A stretch of 64,000 bases of DNA, taken from the NCBI GenBank assembly GCA_024803745.1, contig JANJXV010000006.1:44493001-44557000 (forward strand). The letters run 5' to 3'. Both the position numbers and the translations under genes were made by a program. The notes beneath the pieces are model-generated. The model did no database searches. It saw nothing but the letters and a program-made list of their open reading frames with translations, and had not been told where the DNA came from. The stretch comes from Megascapheus bottae. Its lineage: Eukaryota > Chordata > Mammalia > Rodentia > Geomyidae. This document shows positions 12,269 through 25,069 of this stretch, piece by piece. Each line of letters starts with the position of its first letter. Positions within the stretch are counted from its first letter, which is position 1.

Positions 12269-12497
12269 GAAATGAGGGGGCTGGGAGTTTAGCCTAGTGA
12301 TAGAATGCTTGCCTAGCATGCACGAGGAACGGGTTTGATTCCTCAGTACCACATACATAGAAAAAAGGCAGAAACAGTGCTGTGGCTCAAGTGGTAGAGC
12401 TCTATCTAGCCTTGAGAAAGTCCAAGGACAGTGCCCAGGTCCTGAGTTCAAGGCCTAGGATTGGCCAAAAAAAAAAAAAAGAAAGAAAGAAATGAGG
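12269..12497 (+). repeat. IDL-Geo SINE with target duplication
   Basis: Complete copy in intron 11, with a (GAAA)n end to its tail. GAAATGAGG flanks both sides. Confidence 0.85.
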
Positions 12498-12578
12498 TCT
12501 GAGTAGCTCCCCTTTCCCCTGCCCCCAGTGTGCCTTTGCATCACAGGTACAATAAACTCAAGTAATAGCATTCCATAC

Positions 12579-12707
12579 CTGGAGTAGCGGCAACGCCTAA
12601 AATTTCTGTGCAGTATTTAGCATATTCACTTGCAGCATCAAGCGATGTGTTGGTGTGAAGAGACTGATCAACTTTGCTTAAAACAATCTGGCGTAGGGTC
12701 AGAAGAC
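12579..12707 (-). CDS. NLN: Neurolysin exon 11
   Basis: 129 bp (2 + 42 codons + 1), about residues 574-616. It encodes [20 protein letters not shown], then [20 protein letters not shown] and TP. It is a conserved helical part of the catalytic half. The intron separating it from exon 10 is only 325 bp. The acceptor is ACGTTATTAG, which has a short pyrimidine tract, and the donor is GTATGG. An IDL-Geo SINE ends about 85 bp past the donor. Confidence 0.96.
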
Positions 12708-13219
<512 letters not shown>

Positions 13220-13539
13220 CTAGAAAACAAGCAGGTATCTTTTAAGGCACTGAAGAAAAATTATCTATATGATGAATTACAATTAAGACTGACCAAAAGT
13301 TAGGTGGACTCAGAGCCAACTGTACTTTTGAACAGATAACAGAATAACTCAAGTTTAACTAACAATAAAATTTGGCAACTAACATAAAACCCAACATTCA
13401 ATTTTAAAATTTACTTCATTCTTCTTGAATTATAGACAAATCAGGATCACCAAAAAAATCCTATTAAAAAAAAAAAACAGCTAAGCTAAAAACGAGCCTT
13501 AAAAAAATAAAATAAAATTTCCACTAGCTATCACCTGTG

Positions 13540-13592
13540 CAATATGTCAAAGGCTCTAGATTTGATCCCCAGCACAACCCTTTCTCCTTCTT
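13540..13592 (+). repeat. ID-like fragment
   Basis: AAAGGCTCTAGATTTGATCC with CCAGCACAACCC; a short, old tRNA-Ala-type relic. Confidence 0.35.
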
Positions 13593-13791
13593 GGCCACTG
13601 CCCCCACAAAAAAAGAATTTTCCATTGAAAATGAAGAGCTCACTAAAACAAGCTGTTTCTTTCTAGCTCCTCCTCCTTGCTTATTCTTGTTTACTCAATA
13701 CATGCCTTTCTAGGACATTCATCCCTCTGTTGCTTAACTACTCAAGTTTAAATCAATTGAAGAGTTACATTACAACATTCCACACTGATAC

Positions 13792-13793
<2 letters not shown>

Positions 13794-13832
<39 letters not shown>
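13794..13832 (+). repeat. (GT)n microsatellite
   Basis: About 19 uninterrupted units. Confidence 0.95.
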
Positions 13833-13833
<1 letters not shown>

Positions 13834-13954
13834 CTTTCTCATTCAACCAGTGATGAAAGCCTGTGTTTAATTTCTCAGATAGTACCTTAAAAGAAGGAAA
13901 TTAATAGTGTAAATTAGTTGATAAATGGGGTAAGTAAATGTTATAAGAAAAACA

Positions 13955-13956
<2 letters not shown>

Positions 13957-13995
<39 letters not shown>
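13957..13995 (+). repeat. (AT)n microsatellite
   Basis: About 19 units, 125 bp from the (GT)n tract. Confidence 0.95.
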
Positions 13996-14001
<6 letters not shown>

Positions 14002-14056
14002 AGGACTTATTCTGAGAAGCTGGGAGAAGAGCTGGAAAAGAAAAAGTCTTAGCAGA

Positions 14057-14270
14057 GTTTTTTGGTGCTAGTCCTGGGGCTTGAACTCAGGACCTGAGTG
14101 CTGTCCTGAGCTTTGCTCAAAGGTAGTGCTCTATTATTTGAGCCACAGCTTTACATCCTGCTCTTTTGGTGCTTAACTCAGATATTCTTGCCTGAGTTGG
14201 CATTGGACTATGATACTCAGATCTCAGCTTTCTAAGTAAGCTGACTTAAGAGGCATGATGCCTGACCTAA
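14057..14270 (-). repeat. B1-like/Geo SINE
   Basis: Inverted diverged copy (TGGTGCTAGTCCTGGGGCTT onwards). Confidence 0.7.
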
Positions 14271-14281
14271 CAGAGTTTTGG

Positions 14282-14350
14282 GGTGAGGATGTGACTTAAA
14301 TAGAGCACATGTCCATAGTTCGAATCCCAGTAATCATCAGGAAAAAAAAC
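14282..14350 (+). repeat. ID-like fragment
   Basis: ATAGAGCACATGTCCATAGT and TTCGAATCCCAGTAATCA (B-box-like) before an A-rich tail. Confidence 0.45.
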
Positions 14351-15049
14351 AAAAAGCAAAAGTTTGATAAACTCTTGAATCAGATGCTACAAAAGCTTTG
14401 GAGCAGAAAGATGGAGATTTCAGTTTTTAAAAAATTGTTCTGTGTGCTTTACGATTCACACCATCCACAGAACACATAAACCTGTCAAGTTCTATAGAGA
14501 AAACAGCAGGATGGTCATCGGTGGAGGAGGTCGTCATTGTGTGGAGCTTCCCTGCACCTTGGTCCTGTTTTCTGCAGATGCCTTACATTCCAACCTCCTC
14601 TCCCAGCTCTCCTCCTCCCAGGCTCTGCGGCTCTGCAGAGAGAGCGAGCTAAAAGGAACTGCTGCCACCAGGAAGGCAGCAGATGGGAAGCCAAATCAGC
14701 AGCAAATAACCATTGTGCTTTTGGCCCAGGGCAGAGGCACAGATGTAAAAAACGCCATCACACATTCTGCCTTCCTCTCTTTATGCAAAAACACGTTTTG
14801 CTTGACTTCTCATTATAATTGTGCTGATTCTAGATAGGAAGAGCTGCAAACACTGAAGGGCCAAGAGAAACTGAATTCAGCAGGCACTGGAATTAGGCCA
14901 CCTTTGTGGAGGACATCCCAGAGTCAGAGGCAAGGATCTTAGAAATAGAATATTTTACCTCATTTTTGAACACAATATTTTAAGATTACATCTTACATCA
15001 CAGATAAAACAATCTGATGCAATAATTTTAACAGCCAACATTCACTGAA

Positions 15050-15215
15050 ACTTTATGTCAGGCATTAGGTCACATTCATTACATGAATTACCTGATTTAA
15101 ATCACAGAACTATTGTATGTTTATGATGCAAGAATTGAAATAAAGAAACTGAGGCATACAGAGATTAATGGCACAAGTAGGATTTGAAATTAGGTAGCCT
15201 GATCCATGACCTATG
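15050..15215 (-). repeat. MIR element
   Basis: AAGAAACTGAGGCATACAGA followed by GATTTGAAATTAGGTAGCCT is the inverted MIR core. It is an ancient mammalian relic. Confidence 0.65.
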
Positions 15216-15291
15216 ACTTTCACTATGAATGCTGAAATGTCTTTACTTCACAGAACAAGGGTTAAATTATGCGTATTTAATTTTTTTAACT

Positions 15292-15532
15292 AGTTTTTTT
15301 TTTTTAAATCAGTCATGGGGCTTGAACTCAGGGCCTGAGCACTGTCCATGAGCTTTTCTGCTTAAAGCTAGTGCTCTACCACTTTGAACAAAAGCTTTAC
15401 TTCTAGTTTTCTGGTGATTAATTGGAGAGAAAGTCTTAAGGACTTTTCTATCCAGACTAGCTTTGAACTGTAATCCTTAGATCTCAGCCTCTTAAGTAAC
15501 CAGTATTACATGCGTGAGCTATCAGCACCCGT
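15292..15532 (-). repeat. B1-like/Geo SINE
   Basis: Inverted copy; T run, GCTTGAACTCAGGGCCTGAG, and the head ends TAACCAGTATTACATGCG. Confidence 0.75.
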
Positions 15533-15701
15533 TTAAATTACGATGCTTTGCGATGATTAAATTCTCTTGAGAAAGAGCTAGTGCCAAAAGCTGTCTATCA
15601 GGCTTCATCTTTATGTGAAAATTAGATTTCACATACTTCTGGAGAAATCTGACTTCCTCTCAAAATGAGAAGAATTTTCAAAGACCAAACATGATAATGA
15701 A

Positions 15702-15905
15702 GCCAGGTGCGATAAATCCTGGCTACTCAAGAAGCTGAGATTTGAGGATCACTGTTGGAAGCCATCGTGTTAAGTCTGTGAGACTTTCCACCAAAAAGCC
15801 TGAAATGAACTGTGGCTCAAGTGGTAGAGTGCTAGCCTGAAGCAAAAAAACTCTTAAGGTCAGCACCCAGGCCCTAGGTTCAGCACAAAAACAAAGAAAG
15901 AAAAT
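15702..15905 (+). repeat. B1-like/Geo SINE
   Basis: Shortened head, with a well-kept right module (GTGGCTCAAGTGGTAGAGTG). Confidence 0.75.
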
Positions 15906-17136
15906 CACCATCACCAATAACAAATGATAATCAGTTGTTAAAACTGACCTTTGTAATTGTCTATCTAGAACTTGGGGTTCTATAATACTAACTAAATAAT
16001 GTTATAACATGTGGTTTCAAAATAGGTACTAACAGAGCAAACAAAGGCAAAAGTTATATACAAGTTACCACAACCTAAACTCAGGATATCCTTCATGTGA
16101 AGATTTGTTTTAGTATTTGCAGTGAGGAGAGGATCTAAATCACATCTAAACAACAACAAGATGTGCTAGAGGGAATGTCCAATGTCCAGAAAAAAAATGT
16201 GAACAAATGAGTAACCCATGAGTTAGAGCTGAAATGGGTAAAGTAACAGTTGTGGCTGGTAGTTAGAGAAGAGAGAGCATATTCTACCCCAAAGCTGTGC
16301 TGTAGCGGGTAGGAGGAGGGGAGCATAGCTAATGAATGAACAGATCAACAATGTCTTCTAAAGAACAAAAGGAAATGTTTGCTAGGAGTAAACACTAAAA
16401 ATAGAACTGCTGCTGGTTGATTTCCCAGAAGTCAGTCATGTTGTTTCTCAGTGAGCCCTTTGGGCAACATCATTTAAGGATTATCTTTTTTCAAATAAGA
16501 AAGGCAAAAGATCTAAAAAATTCAAAAGCTCAATTTGTAGCCAATGACTAATTTCTCAAGACAAAGGATTCCTCAGTCAGCTGCCCAGTGCATCTGAATA
16601 TCTACAAAGAAGGCATATGACAAGCCTTGCCAGCTCCCCACATAGCAGTAAGGCTGCTCCACAATTCTCTATGTCTTCCATAATAAAGAATCCTAAAAAC
16701 TATTTCATATCGCTCTCAATACCATCAGGACACATTGAAAACAGTAGCTTCTGAGCCATGAGAGCTGTTGATGCCAATATATCACCTAGAAAAACCTGAG
16801 TATTGCAACTCCCCCTCCCAAATAATCCAATTAACAAATCATTTTACTGGTAATTCTTCAAAGTGTTTTAGAGCATTTTGCTGCTAGCAATGTTTTGATT
16901 ATAAAGCCTAGAAAACAATGTGCACTTTATATTTGCTTGGTTACACATTCTTGAGGGAATAAAGTTGTCTAAGTAGGTGGTTTTTCTTTGAAACTATTCC
17001 ATCACAGACTTACAACAAATGACTTGATGTCATACAAATTAACTTCTGAATTCATATATTGTATTGAGAGAAGGAACAAAATGATACAACTGAAGTAAAG
17101 TGTGCTATGATGATGATGATTATTATTACTATTATT

Positions 17137-17226
17137 TTGGTCTTTTCTTTTTTGGTACTGGGGATCGAGCCCAGGACGTTGTACTTGCTAGGCCAGTGCT
17201 TTGCCACTGAGTTACACCCTAGTCCT
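17137..17226 (-). repeat. ID element
   Basis: Inverted head only, GGTACTGGGGATCGAGCCCA through CACTGAGTTACACCCTAG, without a Geo module. Confidence 0.7.
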
Positions 17227-17232
17227 ATGATT

Positions 17233-17450
17233 TTGTTTTTTTTTTTTTTTAATTAGGCAGTAATGGGGTTTGAATTCAGGGCCTCACACTTGCTCAGCTT
17301 GTTTTTCCAACTGGTGCTCTACCACTTGAGCCATACTTCCAGCCCGTTTGGAGATGGGTTTAGGGAAATTTTCTGCCTATGCTAGCCTTGAATAACAATC
17401 CTCTAGATCTCAATCTCTTGGGTAGCTAGGATTATAGGTGCCAGGCTTAC
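17233..17450 (-). repeat. B1-like/Geo SINE
   Basis: Inverted copy next to the ID element; the middle is shortened. Confidence 0.7.
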
Positions 17451-18144
17451 TTTTACAGTTTTTAAAGGCTAAGGTATGACTAGTTATTAGCCTAATTAAG
17501 AAAACACTTTTTTTTAGTGGCCATAACTATCATTTTCATGATAGCAAATGCCAGTACAAAGGTAAGGCAACTGCTGAAATCAATTGTGCATTGTGTTCAG
17601 GAAAAAGTACAGCCCTCAAGAGAACTGACCCTGGGTCAGCTAAGGCAATCTACTATTCACAGCAGTCATTCCATAGCCTAATCTGTCTGATCTACCCTTA
17701 AATCAGGGTTAATGGAGAAGTGTATTTAGCAAGGCAAGGCATTTAAACTGGCCACTATCTATTAGACTTTGCCACACACAGATGGCAAAAAGGCTCTAAT
17801 TTTCTCTTCCCATGCATCTAGTGATTACTGGAAATAACAATAGTAAAGTGGGTATGAATAACACTGTGCTGACTCCCTTGCTAATCTTCACTGTAGTTTA
17901 ACCAGTCAGTGTCCCACCTGTAAGTTAAAGGACATATGAAAAAAACATAATTTAGAGACTTCTTGAATACTGCAGATTAAGTCACAGGCTTGCCTCCAAA
18001 CTAGTTGTACCTTCCTATGTATTTCCTATTTAAATCACTACTTTTTGGATAACAAATGAAAGGAATGAATTCCACCACTTTCCCAGAAAGCAAGAGCTGC
18101 TCAATAAATACTTATAAAACTAACAAGGGCCCATGACCCACTAA

Positions 18145-18234
18145 AAAAAAAAAAAGTAATGAACCCACTACCCGATGAATGTAATTGTAACCCCTCTATA
18201 CATCGCCCTGACAATAAAATACAATTTTTTTTAA
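18145..18234 (+). repeat. L1 3' terminus
   Basis: TGTAATTGTAACCCCTCTAT and GACAATAAAATACAAT match 57525-57565. It abuts an inverted L1 end. Confidence 0.7.
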
Positions 18235-18239
18235 AGAAT

Positions 18240-18745
18240 TTATTATTGTTGATTTTTACATCATATTTTAAATGACAAGTTTTACAAACAAGTGTTCAAG
18301 GAGGGAATCTCTATTTACAATCACTGGGACTTAGTATTTAGAACTTAATCAAAATTAGGCTAAGGGTTTGTATGTCATAGAAACATATTAATTGAAGAAA
18401 TAAAACATTATGTCTATAGAATCATAGGTTTTTATGTCTATATAGTTATGTTTATATTTCCATTACCATGTCCATAGCTTTGGGTATGCAGTTATTGAGT
18501 CCTCGCTCTTGTACTCTTTGGATTTAATAGCCACATATTAAGGATACCATGCGCCTTTTGTTCCTTAGGTCTTGACTTGTCTCCCTCAACATGATACGCT
18601 TAGATTCATCCATTTCCCTGTGAATGCCATTATTTTATCTTGTCTGTTGGCTATGTAGAATTCCATTGTGTATATATAACACATTTTCTGTATCCATTCA
18701 TCTGCAGTAGGGCATTTGGCTTGTTTCCATCGCCTTAAAATTTTT
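18240..18745 (-). repeat. L1 3' end, inverted
   Basis: Complement of the 6590-7226 type: CATCCATTTCCCTGTGAATG and GGCTATGTAGAATTCCATTG are ORF2 C-terminal codons read backwards, preceded by the 3' UTR. Together with the adjoining direct L1 end it makes a tail-to-tail pair. Confidence 0.8.
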
Positions 18746-18804
18746 TTTTGAAAGTGAAAAACAAAACAAAACAAACAAGGGATGTTTCTTGAGGAATCTT
18801 CTAG

Positions 18805-18912
18805 TTGGAATTGGTGGTTCATACTCGTAATCCTAACACTTGAGAAGCTGAGGCAAGAGGATCCATAATTCAAGGCCAGCCTATCAGACTGTCTCCCAAA
18901 ACAAAACTAACT
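18805..18912 (+). repeat. B1-like monomer
   Basis: TTGGTGGTTCATACTCGTAA and GAATTC-like AATTCAAGGCCAGCC; it ends at a G run at 18918. Confidence 0.6.
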
Positions 18913-20079
18913 GAAAGGGGGGGGGGACATCATTTGAACATTTCTCTTTTTTCTAATTATTTTAAAAATAATACCTACAAAAATTCTGTAGAAAATTCCT
19001 ACAGCAAGCAACTAAAGGATGCTCCCAACAGAAAAAAACTCTGCAGGATCACACTGGGTTAGGACATTAGTTAGCATTTATTCTATGTATGCATTCATAT
19101 CAGCTTGATATGCAGAAAACACAAAATAAAAACAAAAGGAGAAAACAACTGTGTCTGAAGTTAAAGTCACACACTTTATACTGGATGGTAACAGAGGCTA
19201 TAAGATTGCTGGTAAGTAGTTCAATGTACCTCAGGACTGTAAGCTATTGATGGTCAAGCTATACAGAGAACATTGTAACAAGATTCTTCCATGCATGGTA
19301 CTCTTAGGATGCCATTTAATAACTGAGGAGAAAGAAGTTATCCATTAGGAATGAATACACAAGAGACGAAATTTGAAACACATGAAACAGCTGCTTCTGG
19401 TATAGAGAATAGGAAGACCAAGTAGACAACAGAGTGGTTATGGCTGACAGTAGATCTCAGACAAGTCCCACGAAGGTTCTCATTTTTTTTCAGTAGTAAA
19501 ATGGGAAAAATTTAAGCACCTGTTTACTTCTCTGTGTCCTTAGAATAAAATGAATGAATGAATGAGTGCAAAGCATGCACTCCATGCTGCCTGGTAATGT
19601 ACACAGTAAGTATTGGCTTCCGGTTTTATTCTTAGCCTGTCCAGTCAGCTTGTCTAAGTCTTAGTGAGTCTGATCATGCTTATCCTTGGCTTCCTTGGAG
19701 TATTTTATTCCTTAGTGGTAATGCTGAAGATAAATATTTACCCACATTTCTCTACAATTAATCCCCCACTGTAACCAAAATTCTAAGATGTTCTTTCTAT
19801 TTTTTTCTTTGGGAATCAAAACTGCTTTAAATTGGTAGTAATCATCAAAAGAAAGCATGAAAAAAACACAGTTCAGATGGCTTCCAATCACCTCTAACAA
19901 ATCTGTACTCAAAACTCATCGAGCGTAAGTTAGCATTTTTGTTTTGAATGAAAAGTGACAGGGAAGAGAATCATGGTAACTGGTCTTTTTTCTGTTTTAT
20001 TTTTAGTTCTGAATCTTAAAGTATTGAATTATATATTAAGATGGCTATAAAAATACTTGAAATCAACAGAGTACAATTT

Positions 20080-20215
20080 TCCAAGTGCTTTTCTCATATT
20101 TCATTTCTTCCACATGCCAGGATAGTTGATAAGAAAATTACTATTGTCCCATTTATGAAGCAGAAAAATGAGATAACTGAAAGAGGTCAAATAACTTGTC
20201 ACAGTCACAAAGCCA
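20080..20215 (-). repeat. MIR element
   Basis: CCCATTTATGAAGCAGAAAA, GAGATAACTGAAAGAGGTCA and a CACAGTCACAAAGCC end fit an inverted MIR. Confidence 0.55.
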
Positions 20216-20244
20216 AGGTCACTAAGCCACATATGAGCTTTCTT

Positions 20245-20312
20245 TCCCTTGTGGTATTGGGGATCACATATATGGCAGGCAAGTGCTCTGCCACTGACTT
20301 ATACCCCTAATG
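20245..20312 (-). repeat. ID-like fragment
   Basis: GGTATTGGGGATCACATATA with GGCAAGTGCTCTGCCACTGA. Confidence 0.55.
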
Positions 20313-20329
20313 CTACACAGATGAATTTT

Positions 20330-20640
20330 ATTATCTTTTGGCAGCTTGAATTCCATGTCTTAAGTGATAAGCAGGCACTGTACCTCTGAAGCCATTTTTC
20401 TGGCCCTTTGTGCTTCAGTTTTCAGATAGGATCTCATGTTTTTGTCTGGGCTAGCCATGGGCTGTATTCCTCTTACTATGCTCCCCTCCTCGTGTAACTA
20501 GGATGACTAGTATGTACTATCATACCTGGCTTGTTTGTTGAGTCTGAGTTCACGGCCAGGGCCAATCACTAACTGTGACCCTTCCGATCTTTGCTTTCAG
20601 AATAGATGCGATTACAGATGTGAGCCACCATGACTGGCCC
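20330..20640 (-). repeat. Degenerate B1-like/Geo copies
   Basis: AGCTTGAATTCCATGTCTTA, GGCTAGCCATGGGCTGTATT and, at the end, GATTACAGATGTGAGCCACC. Probably two old inverted copies fused by decay. Confidence 0.5.
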
Positions 20641-21834
20641 TCAGATAATTCTTAATCTTGGGTTTCTGTCATAATATCAGAGTGTCCCTTGACAGGGTTG
20701 GTTTGTTTATAGTCATATAGAATTCAAATATGTAGAGCAGACAAGATGCTCTATTAAGTCTTTTAACAAAATTAACAGATTACTGCTATCATCACATAAC
20801 TGGAAAATTTTCTGACTGTTATGTCCTTTTCACCTTTAATTTTGGAGGAAGGATTGTGATTCTAGTGTTTCCTTTGAATAATTACCTGTTTTTAATTCAA
20901 AACTACACTTTATGAATGACCCTACAAAGTCACCATGAATCAGGTTGCTGGGAGGCATGACTGCTGTAGTTTCCAGAACTCCAGAGGCCAGAGATTACTG
21001 AGAGCTCAAAACATAAGAAAGCCATGAGACAGAACAGATCTTAGAGATACTATGTCCTAATTGCTGTCTTCCAAATTACCTACTCTGCAGTACAAACACA
21101 AGGAAACATGAGTGAAACTCAACTTTGGAGTGATGACACAGTAGCCATATTGATCTAGTGCATCTACATGTTTGGAAACTGGAAGTTCCTGCCAACACAT
21201 TAACATGCTTTTGTGACAAGCTCAAACAAGCTTTTCTGGTCACCAGATCTGCAAACTGTCACAACACAGAACTCCAACGCTGAGCTCCTTTTTCTTAAAA
21301 CCAATCTATGGCAAATTTTTCATGCACTATATGCTCCTTAGTTAAGTCAGAAGTATTACTGAATCTGGAAAGTATGAATGATCTTATTCTCCAACATCCA
21401 CTATAGGTCAGTACTAAAGGTTTGACCTTAAAAACTTACAAATATGTGGCTCTGTGGCCTCAACAGACAAAGTAGTGATCACTGTTTCTAAATGCGAGTA
21501 TCTAAAAACATTCTTAAGATAGTACATGACATTTGAAAAGATAAATGGACAATGAGATTTTTCAAAGACAATCTCATGAAGAGATGAGCAAGCCAAGGAC
21601 ATTCTAGCATACCACTCATTGAGATAACCACATTTTGTGCTCATGAATGTGGGTCCACAAAACTTTAAGAATTGAATATAGCAACTGGAAAAAGAAAAGG
21701 GGAGGAGAGGAGTGAATGCAGGATAGATGTGCAGTTTAGTTATGAGTCAGAGTACTAAAATGTCATAGTACCAAGAAATTTTTTCCAAGCTAAAGTGACC
21801 ACCTCAAAGGATAAAAAAAAAAAAAAGTTAAATT

Positions 21835-22250
21835 GCTGGGCACCAGCAGTTCATGACCATAATCCTAGCTACTCAGAAAGCTGAGATCTAAGGATTGTTG
21901 TTCAATGCTAGCCAAGGTGGGAAAGTCTGTGAAACTCCTGTCTGAAATAATTAACCACAAAGCTGAAAGTGGTGCTGCTGTGGCTTACATGGCACAGTAC
22001 TGTCTTGAGCATTTTTTTTTTGAACTCAGGGCCTGAGTACTGTCCTTGGGCTTTCTCAAGGCTAGAGCTCTACCACTTGAACCACAGTACCATTTCTGGC
22101 TGTTTCTATATATATGTGGTACCCAGGAATCAAACCTGGGTCTTCGTGCATGCTAGGCAAGCACTCTACCACTAGGCCAAATTTCCTTGAGCATTTTTGC
22201 TCAAAAATATTCAAGGACAGTACCCAGGCCCTGAGTTCAGGCCCCAAAAT

Positions 22251-22255
<5 letters not shown>
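21835..22255 (+). repeat. B1-like/Geo SINE, split by a later SINE
   Basis: The left part (21835-22016) and right part (22186-22255) make one direct copy interrupted by an inverted IDL-Geo at 22017-22185. The tail has become the (CA)n tract that follows. Confidence 0.85.
22017..22185 (-). repeat. IDL-Geo SINE nested in another SINE
   Basis: Flanked by exact 13-bp copies of CTTGAGCATTTTT at 22004-22016 and 22186-22198, which lie inside the host SINE's right module. Confidence 0.9.
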
Positions 22256-22293
<38 letters not shown>

Positions 22294-22294
22294 C
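22253..22294 (+). repeat. (CA)n microsatellite
   Basis: Grown at the 3' end of the direct SINE; one CGC interruption. Confidence 0.9.
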
Positions 22295-22410
22295 ATTAAT
22301 CTTAATGAGAACCTGAAAAGTTACAGAGAGCTGCACTATACATACAAGATATGAAATTTAGTATGGTTATAGGAGTATACCTGAGAAAATTTTCATTGAG
22401 AACAAAGAAG

Positions 22411-22645
22411 TTGGGCATTGGTGGCTCAGACGTGTAATTCTAGCTATTCAGAAGGTTAAGATCTGAGCACTGAAGTTCAAAGCCAGGCCAGGAAGGAAAG
22501 TCTATGATGCTCTTATTTCTAATCAACAACCAAACAGCCAGAAGCGGAGCTGTAGCAGAGTGTAGGCCTTGAGTGGAAAAAACTCAGGGAAAGCACTCAG
22601 GCCCCCTAATTCAAGCCCCAGGACCAGAGCAAAACAAAAACAAAT
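22411..22645 (+). repeat. B1-like/Geo SINE
   Basis: Head GGGCATTGGTGGCTCAGACG, a right part with deletions and an (AAAAC)n tail. Confidence 0.75.
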
Positions 22646-22674
22646 GAAAACCTCATTAGAAGATCAGTATTCTT

Positions 22675-22985
22675 ATTGGGATTTGCTGGGATTTGAACTT
22701 AAGTTTCCTACTTGCTAGCCTGGTGCCCAACTAGTGGAGACATGTAAGCTTTTTGCTGGTTGGAATCTGGTGAATTTTTCTGACTGGTGTTGGCTTTGCA
22801 TTGTAATCTGGAGATCAGCTTCCTAAATAGAAGAATGAGTCACTGGCACCAACTAAGATCACTAATACTTTAGTTAAGTGTCATATCAAATTGCTCTTCC
22901 CCACCTCCACCCTCCTTTGTGTCCAAGATTGGAACTCAAACTTGGTACCTGATGCTTTTGCTCACTGGCTGGTGCTCTACCAATT
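22675..22985 (-). repeat. Degenerate B1-like/Geo fragments
   Basis: GGGATTTGAACTTAAGTTTC and GGCTTTGCATTGTAATCTGG, then a second Geo-like piece from about 22915 (GGAACTCAAACTTGGTACCT). Confidence 0.45.
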
Positions 22986-23039
22986 CCTACCAATTGGTGT
23001 GCCTCCAATTCCTATCGTGAAGTTGTTAGAAAGTAATCA

Positions 23040-23690
23040 AAACTGAGGAAATGGAACCGACTCAGATGCCTCTCAGTAGATGACTGGATCAACAAGATGA
23101 GATGTGGTGTTTTATACACAATGGAATTCTAGGCTGCCATCAGAAAGAATGACATTGCCCCATTTGTAAGGAAATGGAAAGACTTGGAAAAAATCATATT
23201 AAGTGAAGTAAGCCTAACCCGAAGGAACATAGGCTCAATGGTTTCCCTCATTTATAATAATTAGTACAAACCATGGACTCTCCTAGCAGAGGATTACAAT
23301 AGCTCAAAACCTAGATACATAAGGCCATATAGGATGAGGCTAAATGAAAGGACCTCCAGGATATGACCTCTTTTATATGGCCTCCAAGAGCCATATAATG
23401 TGTGATTGTTGTTCTTAATGTACTATGTTATTTCTCATCTCTTTTGTTGTCCCTTGGTTATTCTCGTATTGTTATAGTATGTTACTTTGTTATCTGGTAT
23501 GTTGTATATACAATTATTTGCTTATTTGGAATAGAAAAGGGAAGGGAGAAAACAAGATGAGGGGAGGGGGTGGGGGGAAGGAAATGGGGACAAAAATATG
23601 AGAAGGGGTATCAATGTATGGGAAGAGATGCACATTCTATCTGGGGAATATAACTGTAACCCTTCTATTAATTACAATTTAAAAAAAAGA
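23040..23690 (+). repeat. L1 3' end
   Basis: ORF2 C-terminal region (CAATGGAATTCTAGGCTGCC, AAGTGAAGTAAGCCTAACCC) followed by a long 3' UTR ending TAACTGTAACCCTTCTATTA and an A tail. It is not an intact frame. Confidence 0.8.
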
Positions 23691-24239
23691 GAAACTTTCA
23701 TTAAAAGTTCTTGAGATTCATTATGGTCTGGGCCTTAGGGACCCTGTAAGCACCTGGAATTCCAGGTATAGGAGTATATGTTACTCTGGAAAAGGTATAT
23801 ACATCTTAAATCAGATTTTCACTGGGTTTTCAGCTAAAAGAAAATGGGAGCACTGACTACTCTGTAGTCTAGTTGCTCATTTGTGTACAAATGCATAACA
23901 GGAACTTACTTATCTAACTGATATCCTACAACTCTAAAATTGAGACCAATTTATATTTTTCTAAATTACTTAAGAAATAGTTCAAAAAAACAGAAACTAA
24001 AGTTATCCTAATTAAAGGAACTGTCAAGCCACAGAATATACACTCTTGGAAGTTCCCCCATCAGAAATGATTTTTAGAACCCAGTGTTGACTGTAAAAGT
24101 AATTTGTAAAAAGGAAGTTTAGATTATTCTGGAAATGGCTATCTATAGATTTATCTGTTTGAATAGATTCCTATCCTATTTTCATTAATTTGTTCCCTCA
24201 TTCACTTATGCATTCACTCAGTTATTTAAATTAACAAAA

Positions 24240-24320
24240 GCATTTTTGAGGCCTGGGATTGAATCCAGGACTCTGAGAACTAAGCACATACTTGAGAACT
24301 TCACTACACCAGCCCTGTTT
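24240..24320 (-). repeat. ID-like fragment
   Basis: GGCCTGGGATTGAATCCAGG and AACTTCACTACACCAGCCCT. Confidence 0.5.
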
Positions 24321-24589
24321 TTAAAAGGGGTTTGCATCAGAATGAAAAGTGAAAAAGCTGAAAGAACAAACAAATTCTGAGACAAAAGTGACAGCAACAC
24401 CTAGGAAACGAATAGCTATTGCTTAGATTAATAATTACAGGCTACTCTCAAGGCAGAGCAGGCTAGACAACCAGAAACTTATCCAACATACTCTAGGAAG
24501 GCAAAATGGATGAGTTGTTCTTAACTCTTTCTCATTCAACTATTTACTCATTCAAGTAAGTACTGCTAACTATTGCTAAGGTTAAAAAT

Positions 24590-24790
24590 TAGCAAGTTTT
24601 GTAATCCTAGCTATTGGAGGCTGAGATCTGAGGATTGTGGTTCAAAGCCAGCCCAGACAGGAAAGTTCCTGAGACTTATATGCAATTAACCATCAAGGAA
24701 ATGGAGGTTTGGCTCAAATGGCAGCGTGCCAGACCTGAGCAAAAAGCTAAGCGAGAGTGACCGGTCCCCATACTAGTATATACACACAAA
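24590..24790 (+). repeat. B1-like/Geo SINE
   Basis: Direct copy truncated at its left, immediately followed by another in the same orientation. Confidence 0.7.
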
Positions 24791-24800
24791 TAAGATAAAT

Positions 24801-25030
24801 AAGCCAGACACTGGTGGCTCATACCTGTTACTCTAGCTACTCAGGAGGCTACGATCTGAGGATCCCAGTTCAAAGCCAGCCCAGGCATGAAAGACCACGA
24901 GACACTTATCTCCAATTAACTATCAGGAAAGCAGAGGTCGAGCTGTGGCTCAAAGTGGTAGAGTCCTAGCCTTGAGTAATAGAGCTCAGGGACAGCACCA
25001 GGCCCTGAGTCCAAGCCCCCAAAAAAAGAC
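24801..25030 (+). repeat. B1-like/Geo SINE
   Basis: Nearly complete; GACACTGGTGGCTCATACCT to GAGTCCAAGCCCCC. Confidence 0.85.
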
Positions 25031-25069
25031 AACCTAATTAAAAATCAGTATAAAAAAGATCACAGAAGG

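Noticed and set aside
14442..14837. 131-codon plus-strand frame as a gene
   Set aside because: No domain, no splice or poly(A) context, and a second overlapping frame is open too; more likely chance in a GC-richer block.
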